A stretch of DNA of 6,474 nt from an uncultured Eubacteriales bacterium (GCA_934256695.1 CAKQPE010000111.1:1-6474), one strand, 5' to 3'. Shown: positions 1 through 6,012, counted from the stretch's first letter. A program made the numbers and translations. Notes: generated from the letters alone by a model not told the origin.

Positions 1-1193
1 GAATACCTACAGAGCTTCATTACGAAATGATGAGCTCCCTTACAGGTAACCAGAAGGTTAAGGTTCTTCTTGCACAGGCTCTTTTCGGAAACCCTGATAT
101 TCTTCTTCTGGACGAACCTACCAACCACCTTGATTTACAGTCTGTTCGCTGGCTTGAAAACTTCCTTATGAACTTTGAAAACACTGTAATCGTTGTTTCC
201 CATGACAGACATTTCCTTAACAAGGTATGTACTCATATTGCCGATGTTGACTACGGCAAGATAACAATGTTTGTAGGCAACTACGATTTCTGGTATCAGT
301 ATACACAGATGACACAGAGACAGTTAAAAGACGAAAACAAGCGCATTGAGCAGAAGATGAAAGAGCTTCAGGAATTTATCCAGAGATTCAGTGCCAATGC
401 GTCTAAGAGTAAACAGGCAACAAGCAGAAAGAAGCTTCTTGATAACCTTCAGCTTGACAACATAAAGCCTTCTTCAAGAAGATACCCGTTTATCAATTTC
501 AAACAGGACAGGGAAGTAGGCAATGACCTTCTTGAGGTAAACGGAATTTCAAAGACAATAGACGGAAGAAAGGTTTTAAACAACGTATCTTTCAGAATTA
601 ATCCTAACGAAAAGGTTGCTTTTGTAGGTACAGATGAAATAGCAAGAACAACTTTGTTTAAAATAATAATGGGTGAAATGGAGCCTGACGAGGGAAGCTT
701 CAAATGGGGAATTACAACATCACAGGCATATTTCCCTAAAGATAACTCACAGTATTTTGACGGCTGTGACGATTCACTTATTGACTGGTTAAGACCGTAT
801 GCAAAAGAAGGCGAGCAGTATGATGCAGATATAAGAGGCTGGCTCGGAAGAATGTTGTTCTCCGGCGAAGAAGCACTTAAATCGGCAAAGGTTCTCTCCG
901 GCGGTGAAAGAGTAAGATGTATGCTCTGCAAGATGATGATTTCCGGTGCAAATGTACTTGTTCTTGATGAGCCTACAAACCACCTTGACCTTGAAAGCAT
1001 AACTGCACTTAACAATGGTCTTATTGATTACAAGGGAACACTTCTCTTTGACTCACAGGACCACGAGTTTGTAAACACAATAGCTGACAGAATAATAGAA
1101 ATACTTCCAAACGGTATTATTGACAGACAGGAGACCTTTGACGAATACCTTGATGACGAAATAGTAAACGAAACAAGAGAAAAATTAATGTGA
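1..1193 (+). CDS. ABC-F family ATPase (YbiT/YkpA-like translation factor), 5' partial
   Basis: This is a soluble tandem-ATPase ABC-F protein. Family members bind the ribosomal E site and relieve stalled translation; some give antibiotic resistance. The frame is open from base 3 to the left edge, so the ATG at 27 is internal and the Walker A of domain 1 is missing. Seen: C-loop LTGNQ (39-53), Walker B ILLLDEPTNHLD of domain 1 (99-134), switch SHDRHF, a charged helical linker with RFSANASKSKQATSR (the inter-domain region that contacts P-site tRNA in the family), then domain 2 with a degenerate Walker A GTDEIART (627-650), C-loop LSGGE (894-908), Walker B VLVLDEPTNHLD and H-loop SQD (1053-1061). 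No membrane segments are visible. The closest family I recognise is YbiT/YkpA, from PTNHLD, RFSANASKS and DYG...GNYDFW. A resistance-type ABC-F is less likely. Domain 2 lacks the usual Walker lysine and switch histidine. It is followed after 23 bp by the nitroreductase gene, probably in one operon. Confidence 0.93.
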   Translation, partial: IPTELHYEMMSSLTGNQKVKVLLAQALFGNPDILLLDEPTNHLDLQSVRWLENFLMNFENTVIVVSHDRHFLNKVCTHIADVDYGKITMFVGNYDFWYQYTQMTQRQLKDENKRIEQKMKELQEFIQRFSANASKSKQATSRKKLLDNLQLDNIKPSSRRYPFINFKQDREVGNDLLEVNGISKTIDGRKVLNNVSFRINPNEKVAFVGTDEIARTTLFKIIMGEMEPDEGSFKWGITTSQAYFPKDNSQYFDGCDDSLIDWLRPYAKEGEQYDADIRGWLGRMLFSGEEALKSAKVLSGGERVRCMLCKMMISGANVLVLDEPTNHLDLESITALNNGLIDYKGTLLFDSQDHEFVNTIADRIIEILPNGIIDRQETFDEYLDDEIVNETREKLM

Positions 1194-1216
1194 TAATTTT
1201 TTAAGGAGGCGTTTTT

Positions 1217-1786
1217 ATGGAACTGAAAGAAGCAATTTACGGCAGAAGAAGTGTCAGAAAATTTTCGGATAAGCGAATAAGCGATGAAGATTTGCAGGAG
1301 ATACTTGACGCAGGTCTTTGGGCCCCGTCTGCGGTAAATCTTCAGCCGTGGTATTTTGTTGTGTGTCGTTCCGATGATGCACTTAAAAGACTTAATACTA
1401 TTATGGGCGGTTCTATATACGGTCTTACAAAGGTTTTGAACAACAGATTTAAATCAAATCCCGAGGTTATAGATGAAACGGTTAATTTCGTAAAAAGCCT
1501 TGGCGGTTCAAGCACGGTTATACTTACTTTTCTTCAGCAGGAGGAGTATGACGAGTATACGGCTGCCGTTGAGTCTGCCGCAGCGGCAATGCAGAACATA
1601 GTCCTTACAGCATATTCAAAGGGAATTTCATCTTGCTGGCTTACTGCACCGCTCCATGTGGAGGACGAACTGAGAGCAGAGTTTGCACCGGGAAAAGGTC
1701 ATCTTCTTGCGGCAATTACCCTTGGCTACAGTGACCTTAAACCGAAAGCACCGAGAAGAAAAGACGGAAGGTTTGTTATTGTATAA
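1217..1786 (+). CDS. Nitroreductase-family FMN-dependent oxidoreductase
   Basis: This is a cytoplasmic flavoprotein of the nitroreductase superfamily, whose members use FMN and NAD(P)H to reduce nitro, quinone or enone substrates. The physiological substrate cannot be read from sequence. At 189 aa it has the family's usual single-domain length. Visible marks are the N-terminal RRSVRKF (residues 10-16, FMN phosphate contact), ISDEDLQEILDAGLWAPSA (21-39), NLQPWYFVV (41-49), the alanine-rich helix ESAAAAMQNIVLTAYSKG (119-136), and GISSCWL followed by ITLGY near the C terminus (136-171), all in the expected order. The start is set by AAGGAGG at 1203-1209, 7 nt before the ATG. The 23-bp gap to the ABC-F gene and the absence of a promoter suggest co-transcription with it. 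A strong terminator lies downstream at 1854-1879. A family-level name is secure; a specific gene name is not. Confidence 0.92.
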   Translation: MELKEAIYGRRSVRKFSDKRISDEDLQEILDAGLWAPSAVNLQPWYFVVCRSDDALKRLNTIMGGSIYGLTKVLNNRFKSNPEVIDETVNFVKSLGGSSTVILTFLQQEEYDEYTAAVESAAAAMQNIVLTAYSKGISSCWLTAPLHVEDELRAEFAPGKGHLLAAITLGYSDLKPKAPRRKDGRFVIV

Positions 1787-1793
1787 TAAGATC

Positions 1794-1836
1794 TTGGGGC
1801 GTTGCCCCAATACCCCACAAGCCTTTAAAAAGGCTT
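1794..1836. repeat. Two hairpins in the left arm of the intergenic element
   Basis: TTGGGGC-GTT-GCCCCAA (1794-1810) is a perfect 7-bp stem with a 3-nt loop. AAGCCTT-TAAA-AAGGCTT (1819-1836) is a perfect 7-bp stem with a 4-nt loop. Neither is followed by a clean T tract on the + strand, so they look like structural parts of the repeat rather than terminators. Confidence 0.75.
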
Positions 1837-1853
1837 GACCTAAATTTCAGTAT

Positions 1854-1879
1854 AAAAACGCCGCATTAGCGGCGTTTTT
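1854..1879. terminator. Strong bidirectional intrinsic terminator
   Basis: AAAAACGCCGC (1854-1864), loop ATTA, then GCGGCG followed by TTTTT (1869-1879) form a perfect GC-rich hairpin with a U tract on the + strand. The matching A tract gives a U tract on the minus strand too, so it can work in either direction. On the + strand it would end the ABC-F/nitroreductase transcript and separate it from acpS. Confidence 0.9.
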
Positions 1880-1908
1880 AATAAAAGTTTTGATCCAGCT
1901 TTTAGGGA

Positions 1909-2001
1909 ACCGCAAAGATAAATGCGGTGAGCGAAGCTCATTTTCGCTTTGCGAAAATTCCTGACCAAGAAAGCTTGTCAGGGGTTGGGGTGAAACCCCA
2001 A
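1909..2001. repeat. Row of five near-contiguous hairpins upstream of acpS
   Basis: Five stem-loops follow one another: ACCGCA/TGCGGT (1909-1928, 8-nt loop), TGAGC-GAA-GCTCA (1928-1940), ATTTTCGC-TTT-GCGAAAAT (1940-1958), CCTGAC...AAG/CTTGTCAGG with one bulged C (1960-1982), and TTGGGGT-GAA-ACCCCAA (1985-2001). The last ends 12 nt before the acpS GGAGG. They could be a transcribed leader of acpS or simply the right half of the palindromic element. No convincing -35/-10 pair was found in this stretch, so the acpS promoter is unplaced. Confidence 0.7.
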
Positions 2002-2007
2002 GGTCTT
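1985..2007 (-). repeat. 23-nt dispersed repeat, copy 1 (minus orientation)
   Basis: Read on the minus strand this begins AAGACCTTGGGGTTTCACC. It matches 6356-6378 on the plus strand at 21 of 23 positions, differing only at two C/T sites. The two copies therefore lie in opposite orientation around the acpS-to-mazF cluster. Confidence 0.75.
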
Positions 2008-2023
2008 AGTAACGGAGGTTTTT

Positions 2024-2398
2024 ATGATAACCGGAGTGGGAAACGATGTTGTAGAGACGGCAAGAATAAAAAAAGCTATGGAAAAAAACAGCTTTGTTGA
2101 AAAATTCTTTACACCAAACGAAATTGAATATCTTAAAACAAAAAATTTCTCTGTTGAAACGGCGGCAGGTATGTTTGCCGCAAAAGAAGCCGTAAGCAAG
2201 ACTCTCGGTCTGGGTTTCAGAGGATATATGCCTAAAGATATGGAAATAACCCACGATGAGTACGGAAAACCCGGTGTGAAGCTTTTTCCTAAGGCAGAGG
2301 AAAAGATTGCCTGTATGGGAAAAATAAATATTCATCTCAGTATATCCCACTGCAAGGAATATGCAACGGCTTTTGCTGTGGCAGAAAAAGAAGAATAA
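2024..2398 (+). CDS. acpS: Holo-[acyl-carrier-protein] synthase AcpS
   Basis: AcpS transfers the 4'-phosphopantetheine group from coenzyme A to a serine of apo-ACP, making the active carrier for fatty acid synthesis in the cytoplasm. The 124-aa length is normal for this trimeric enzyme. Motifs appear in order: ITGVGNDVVE at the N terminus with the metal-binding aspartate D8, TPNEIEYLK (30-38), the signature FAAKEAVSKTLGLG (51-64) with catalytic-site E55, and the C-terminal HLSISHCKEYATAF (104-117). The start is supported by GGAGG at 2014-2018, 5 nt before the ATG. It is the first gene of the downstream cluster, after a terminator and a hairpin-rich spacer, and lies 34 bp before nnr. acpS next to an nnr-type gene and alr is a recurring Firmicutes arrangement. 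Confidence 0.96.
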   Translation: MITGVGNDVVETARIKKAMEKNSFVEKFFTPNEIEYLKTKNFSVETAAGMFAAKEAVSKTLGLGFRGYMPKDMEITHDEYGKPGVKLFPKAEEKIACMGKINIHLSISHCKEYATAFAVAEKEE

Positions 2399-2416
2399 AA
2401 GAATAGCCGAAGCAAT

Positions 2417-2424
2417 AAAGGAGG
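2417..2424 (+). promoter_or_regulatory. Ribosome binding site fixing the nnr start
   Basis: AAAGGAGG lies 8 nt before the ATG at 2433. It selects this start over the in-frame ATG at 2361, which lies inside acpS and has no such site. The 2433 start also begins right at the conserved domain. Confidence 0.9.
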
Positions 2425-2432
2425 AACCGTTT

Positions 2433-3962
2433 ATGAAAATAGCTCTTGGTTCGCAAATGCGTGAAATGGACAGAATAACAACAGAAGAATACGGTATTCC
2501 GAGCATAATACTTATGGAAAATGCGTCAACGGCTGTTGCCGAAAAATGCATGGAATATCTAAAAAAGGAACAGAAAAAAAACACTCTTGTTGTCTGTGGC
2601 GGCGGAAATAACGGCGGTGACGGTTTTGCAGCGGCAAGACTCCTTAAAGTACACGGATATGACAGTAAAATATTTTTCTGCGGTAAAAAAGAAAAATTGA
2701 AAGGTGACGCACTTATAAATTATAATGCGGCGGTAAATATAGAAATACCTGTTGAAACTGATAACAAAAAGTTGTCTGAACTGATTGAAGAAGCAGATCT
2801 TGTTGTTGACGCTGTTTTCGGAACGGGCTTTTCGGGCGAACCGAGAGAAGAATCGGCTTTTGTTATAAACAAAATAAACGAAGGCAATAAATATGTTATA
2901 AGTGTTGACATTGCCTCGGGTGTTGATTCCGAAACGGGACATATTTCAAATGCCTGTGTTAAGGCTGACGAAACGGTTTCTTTCTGTATGGCAAAGGTCG
3001 GAAACATTCTTTATCCCGGTGCTGAAAAGTGCGGAAAATTAACAGTTGCGGATATATCAATACCACAGCAGGTTAAAGACACAATGGATATAAAAACGGA
3101 AGCTCTTGACTTTGCAATGGCAAAGGAGCTTGTTCCGAAAAGGAAACCGAGAAGCAATAAAGGAACATACGGAAAGCTGTATGTTTTTGCAGGCTCTTTT
3201 TCAATGGGCGGTGCGGCTGTGCTTTGCTCAAAGGCGGCATATAAATCCGGCTGCGGACTGGTTTATTCCTGTGTGCCGGAAGAATGTCTTTCGACAATAC
3301 AGATGCTTGTTCCCGAAGCGGTTGCAAAGCCTTTAAAAAGTTTTGAAGGCAAGTTAGGAAAAGAAAGCTTTTATGCAATAGAAAATGAACTTGATGTTCC
3401 CGACTGTGCGGCAATAGGCCCCGGAATGGGAAAAGGCGGCGAGACAAGGGAGTTTCTTAAACTTCTTCTTCCGAGACTTAAATGCAAAGCAGTTATAGAT
3501 GCCGATGCCCTTAATAATATATCCGATAATCCCGAAATACTGCGTAATATGGCACAGATGCCTGTAATTACTCCTCATCCGGGAGAAATGAGCAGACTTA
3601 CGGGAAAAACGGTGAAAGAAGTTTTAAACGATACTATAGGTACGGCAAAAGAGTTTGCAAAAGAATATAATACCGTTGTTCTTTTAAAAGACGCAAGAAC
3701 GATTATAGCTTCGCCTGACGGAAGGGTCTATATAAATATGACAGGAAATAATGCTATGTCAAAAGGCGGCAGCGGAGATGTGCTTACGGGAATAATAGGT
3801 GCATTGCTTGCCGTTATGGAAAATCCTTTTGAGGCGGCGGCTCTGGGAGCGTATATCCATGGCCTAAGCGGTGAAAAAGCAAGTGAAAAGCTTGGACACT
3901 ACGGTGTTTTGGCAGGAGATATATGCAGATGTATTGCTGATATTTTTAAATTGACGGAGTAA
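2433..3962 (+). CDS. nnr: Bifunctional NAD(P)H-hydrate epimerase / ADP-dependent NAD(P)HX dehydratase
   Basis: This fused enzyme repairs hydrated NADH and NADPH. The N-terminal YjeF_N domain interconverts R- and S-NAD(P)HX and the C-terminal ribokinase-like domain dehydrates the S form using ADP. From the 2433 start the protein is 509 aa, normal for the fusion. Epimerase marks: LMENAS (27-32), VVCGGGNNGGDGFAAARLL (53-71), DAVFGTGFSG (126-135), SVDIASGVDSETG (157-169) with the probable catalytic aspartate D159. Dehydratase marks: NKGTYGKLYVFAGS (242-255), VIDADALNN (354-362), VITPHPGEMSRLTG (378-391), LLKDARTIIA (417-426) and NAMSKGGSGDVLTG (440-453), whose D449 is the expected catalytic base. 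No targeting signal is visible. It sits 34 bp after acpS, very likely in the same transcript. Both halves look intact. Confidence 0.96.
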   Translation: MKIALGSQMREMDRITTEEYGIPSIILMENASTAVAEKCMEYLKKEQKKNTLVVCGGGNNGGDGFAAARLLKVHGYDSKIFFCGKKEKLKGDALINYNAAVNIEIPVETDNKKLSELIEEADLVVDAVFGTGFSGEPREESAFVINKINEGNKYVISVDIASGVDSETGHISNACVKADETVSFCMAKVGNILYPGAEKCGKLTVADISIPQQVKDTMDIKTEALDFAMAKELVPKRKPRSNKGTYGKLYVFAGSFSMGGAAVLCSKAAYKSGCGLVYSCVPEECLSTIQMLVPEAVAKPLKSFEGKLGKESFYAIENELDVPDCAAIGPGMGKGGETREFLKLLLPRLKCKAVIDADALNNISDNPEILRNMAQMPVITPHPGEMSRLTGKTVKEVLNDTIGTAKEFAKEYNTVVLLKDARTIIASPDGRVYINMTGNNAMSKGGSGDVLTGIIGALLAVMENPFEAAALGAYIHGLSGEKASEKLGHYGVLAGDICRCIADIFKLTE

Positions 3963-3973
3963 TAGAAAACAAG

Positions 3974-4008
3974 CCCATATGCGTATAATGGTAACAAAAA
4001 CATATGGG
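3974..4008 (+). promoter_or_regulatory. Inverted repeat overlapping the lipoprotein ribosome binding site
   Basis: CCCATATG (3974-3981) and CATATGGG (4001-4008) are perfect 8-bp complementary arms around a 19-nt loop. The ribosome binding site GGGAG of the next gene is at 4006-4010, so its GGG is the end of the 3' arm. In a read-through transcript from nnr the hairpin could hide this site. As DNA, it could instead be an operator, since TATAAT lies in the loop. Confidence 0.6.
3984..3989 (+). promoter_or_regulatory. Candidate -10 box before the lipoprotein gene
   Basis: TATAAT is a perfect sigma-A -10 hexamer 29 nt upstream of the ATG. No good -35 lies at 16-18 bp: that spacing falls on AATAGA-like sequence. 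A TTGACG at 3951-3956 is too far away (27 bp). A promoter here would start after the 5' arm of the surrounding inverted repeat and so escape the hairpin. Confidence 0.4.
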
Positions 4009-4018
4009 AGTATAAAAA

Positions 4019-4645
4019 ATGAAAAAGATTTTTTCTGTTGCGGTAATAACGGTTTTATCGGTAATTTTTGCTTCCTGCGGATTTGTTAAAAGCAGTGAAA
4101 CACCTATGGAAAAAATTCAGCAGACATTAAACTCAATGGAAGGCTACTATTGTACTGCAGATTTAACAAGGTTCAGTAAGGACAGTGAGAAAAAATTCGG
4201 CATAAAGCAATATTATAAAATGAGTGGCGAATACCGAATGGAAATGACATCTCCCGATGATGTGGCAGGAAATTATACTGTATACGACGGAAAAACCGTA
4301 TGCCAGTATAATCCGAGAGTTGAGGGGAAAATAATAAAAGATGTACCGGAAAATAAAGCAAGAAATGAGCTGTTTCTTGGTTGTTTTATAAAAAATTATA
4401 TGCAGAGCGAAGAAGTTTCCATAGCTGTATCAAAAACAGACGAAAGCAGATGTACAGTTCTTGAAGCTGTTATTCCGGGAGAAAATAAGTTTACATCAAC
4501 AGAAAAGCTGTGGATTGACAACGAAACCATAACACCTGTAAAGTTGGTTATATACGACTCCGAAGGAAAAGAAAAATATGTTGTGGAGTATAATGAATTC
4601 CAATTCAATCCTGATTTTGAGGACGGAATTTTTAATATAAACTAA
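4019..4645 (+). CDS. LolA-like lipoprotein of the YdcC/GerS type next to alr
   Basis: This is a predicted secreted lipoprotein of 208 aa. It has a short N-terminal KK, a hydrophobic stretch (residues 5-18) and a lipobox-like FASC ending at C20, so the mature protein should be lipid-anchored outside the membrane. The mature part has no further membrane segment. EKIQQTLNSMEGYYCTADLT, YYKMSGEYRMEMTSP, NYTVYDGKTVCQYNP (85-99) and KLWIDNETITPVKL (163-176) follow the beta-rich pattern of LolA/outer-membrane-lipoprotein-sorting-like proteins, which in Gram-positives include B. subtilis YdcC and C. difficile GerS, both beside alr genes. Those assignments come from memory of the family and locus, not a search. 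Four cysteines remain in the mature domain (C45, C95, C122, C145). Its site GGGAG lies 8 nt before the ATG. Export is well supported; a germination role is only inference. Confidence 0.8.
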   Translation: MKKIFSVAVITVLSVIFASCGFVKSSETPMEKIQQTLNSMEGYYCTADLTRFSKDSEKKFGIKQYYKMSGEYRMEMTSPDDVAGNYTVYDGKTVCQYNPRVEGKIIKDVPENKARNELFLGCFIKNYMQSEEVSIAVSKTDESRCTVLEAVIPGENKFTSTEKLWIDNETITPVKLVIYDSEGKEKYVVEYNEFQFNPDFEDGIFNIN

Positions 4646-4677
4646 AAACAAATCATTAAGTCAAAAGATATGACGAA

Positions 4678-4682
4678 GGGAG
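4678..4682 (+). promoter_or_regulatory. Ribosome binding site for the alr TTG start
   Basis: GGGAG (within GAAGGGAG) lies 9 nt before TTG at 4692. No in-frame ATG is nearby and the alanine racemase N terminus begins directly after this TTG, so it decides an uncommon start codon. Confidence 0.8.
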
Positions 4683-4691
4683 ATTTTTATT

Positions 4692-5852
4692 TTGGGATAC
4701 AAAAGACTGACAGCAGAGATTGACCTTGATGCAGTTGATTTTAACATTAAAAGCATTATTAAACGTGTAGACGGCAGAGCAAAGCTTATCGGTACAGTAA
4801 AAGCCGATGCTTACGGACACGGAGCAATAGAGGTTGCAAGAGTTCTTGAAGAAAACGGAGTTGATATATTTTCCGTTGCTATGCTTGATGAGGCGATAAA
4901 TCTTAGAAAACAAGGACTTGACAAAACAATACTTATGCTTGGTCTTACACCGCCGGAATATATAAAAGAAGCTCTTGAATATGATGTTATACTGCCTGTT
5001 GTAAATTATGATGAGGCAGTAAAAATATCTGAAGCCGCAAAAGAACTTGGCAAAAAGGCAGTTATACATATTAAGCTTGATACAGGCATGGGCAGAATAG
5101 GTTTCAGAGCAGACTGCAAGGAAACTGCAGACGAGATTGAAAAAATATCAAAACTCGAAAATATAGAAATAAACGGAATATTTACTCATTTCTGCACAAG
5201 TGACTGCAAGGATAAAACATTTACCAAAGTTCAGAAGGAGCGTTTTATAAACACAGTCGATGCTGTTGAGAAAAGAGGAATACATATACCGCTTAAACAC
5301 GCTTCAGCAAGTGCGGGATTAATGGATTTTGACGATATGTTCTTTAATGCCGTAAGGCCGGGAATTATACTCTACGGATATTACCCTTCCGACGAAGTAA
5401 TGAAGGAAAGACTTCCTTTAAAGCCGGTTATGAGCCTTAAAACATATGTTACTTTTATAAAGGAAATCGAAAAAGGTGACTCTCTCGGCTACGGAAGAAC
5501 ATATATTGCCGATGAAAAGAGAACAATAGCAACTATTCCTGCCGGATATGCAGACGGATACAACAGACTGCTTTCCAACAAAGGCAGAGTTCTTGTAAAC
5601 GGAAAATCGGCACCTATAAAGGGCAGAATATGTATGGACCAGTGCATGGTTGATATTACAGGCATAGATGCAAAGGAATGGGACGAAGTAGTTCTTTTGG
5701 GCAAGCAGGGCAATGACGAAATAACGGCAGACGAAATAGCCGAGACAATAGGAACAATAAGCTATGAGGTTTTGTGTATGGTTTCAAAACGTGTTCCGAG
5801 AGTTTATATAAGAAACGGAAAAGTTATTGAAGAAAAAAATTATCTTATTTAA
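4692..5852 (+). CDS. alr: Alanine racemase, PLP-dependent (TTG start)
   Basis: Alr interconverts L- and D-alanine in the cytoplasm, supplying D-alanine for peptidoglycan and teichoic acid modification. The 386-aa length is typical. The alpha/beta-barrel domain has VKADAYGHGA (37-45) with K38 as the PLP Schiff-base lysine, KLDTGMGRIGF (128-138) with R136, and RPGIILYGY (222-230) with R222 expected to face the PLP pyridine nitrogen. The C-terminal beta domain has SLGYGRT (264-270) with the opposing catalytic base Y267, AGYADGYNR, CMDQCMVDI (314-322) and ISYEVLC (356-362). One small oddity is HASASAG (203-209), where many relatives carry an asparagine before the second serine (NSA). The start codon is TTG, and the gene begins 46 bp after the lipoprotein gene. 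No clear terminator follows, so read-through to mazF is possible. Confidence 0.96.
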   Translation: MGYKRLTAEIDLDAVDFNIKSIIKRVDGRAKLIGTVKADAYGHGAIEVARVLEENGVDIFSVAMLDEAINLRKQGLDKTILMLGLTPPEYIKEALEYDVILPVVNYDEAVKISEAAKELGKKAVIHIKLDTGMGRIGFRADCKETADEIEKISKLENIEINGIFTHFCTSDCKDKTFTKVQKERFINTVDAVEKRGIHIPLKHASASAGLMDFDDMFFNAVRPGIILYGYYPSDEVMKERLPLKPVMSLKTYVTFIKEIEKGDSLGYGRTYIADEKRTIATIPAGYADGYNRLLSNKGRVLVNGKSAPIKGRICMDQCMVDITGIDAKEWDEVVLLGKQGNDEITADEIAETIGTISYEVLCMVSKRVPRVYIRNGKVIEEKNYLI

Positions 5853-5955
5853 TTTTAAGATATTGAATATACCTTCATTTAACCGTCAATACTAAAGACA
5901 TACCCCAAAAGGTGTGTTAAAAGAAGTTTATACATAAATAAAAATCAGACTTTTA

Positions 5956-5961
5956 TATAAT
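5956..5961 (+). promoter_or_regulatory. Candidate -10 box for mazF
   Basis: TATAAT, 51 nt before the mazF ATG, is a perfect -10 hexamer in an AT-rich spacer. The -35 position is poor. A second TATAAT occurs at 5990-5995 but is too close to the ATG for a normal leader. The 5853-6012 gap otherwise shows no gene. Confidence 0.4.
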
Positions 5962-5997
5962 ATCACACTTATGGGCGGACTATGGGTTTTATAATTC

Positions 5998-6001
5998 GGA
6001 G
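5998..6001 (+). promoter_or_regulatory. Ribosome binding site for mazF
   Basis: GGAG lies 11 nt before the ATG at 6013. It overlaps the alternative GTG at 6001 and so cannot serve that codon. A slightly long spacing may mean modest translation. Confidence 0.6.
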
Positions 6002-6012
6002 TGTGGTTAAAA

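Larger units (their letters stand above)
1788..2007. repeat. Palindrome-rich intergenic element with imperfect inverted arms
   Basis: The whole gap between the nitroreductase gene and acpS can be read as one element of about 220 bp. Its left end AAGATCTTGGGG (1788-1799) matches the reverse complement of its right end (1996-2007, AAGACCTTGGGG on the minus strand) at 11 of 12 bases. The likeness continues inward with gaps: CCCCAA, CCCC, ACAAGC and AATTTC/AATTTTC appear in the same order on both arms (about 1788-1848 and 1953-2007). Each arm is itself hairpin-forming. No ORF with a ribosome binding site lies inside. It resembles a dispersed palindromic or MITE-like intergenic repeat; mobility is inference, as no target-site duplication is evident. 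Confidence 0.6.

Noticed and set aside
449..1015. 188-codon minus-strand frame opposite the ABC-F gene
   Set aside because: It lies wholly antisense to a clear ABC-F sequence, has no ribosome binding site and resembles no family I know.
1890..1922. TTGATC with GATAAA as an acpS promoter
   Set aside because: The spacing is about 21 bp and the -10 is weak, so it is not a credible sigma-A promoter.
1909..2001. Row of hairpins as a CRISPR array
   Set aside because: The hairpins differ in sequence and there are no regular direct repeats with unique spacers.
2361..2432. Upstream in-frame ATG extending nnr by 24 residues
   Set aside because: It lies inside acpS, lacks a ribosome binding site, and the added residues are a low-complexity lysine-rich run, while AAAGGAGG sits correctly before 2433.
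2006..2584. 192-codon minus-strand frame opposite acpS and nnr
   Set aside because: It is phenylalanine-, serine- and cysteine-rich in the way expected of the antisense of lysine/glutamate-rich genes, and it spans two well-supported genes.
5898..5917. Hairpin ACATACC/GGTGTGT as an alr terminator
   Set aside because: The stem is short with a G-U pair, and there is no T tract after it.
3984..5975. Shared TATAAT plus ATGGG layout before the lipoprotein gene and mazF
   Set aside because: The spacings differ and the sequence between is unrelated, so a common regulator is not supported.
5971..5994. Seven-codon ORF before mazF as a leader peptide
   Set aside because: No ribosome binding site and no regulatory codon run; such short frames are expected by chance.
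6001..6012. GTG start for mazF adding MWLK
   Set aside because: The only ribosome-binding sequence overlaps the GTG, and MazF relatives begin with M-x-VKRGD, as the ATG at 6013 does.
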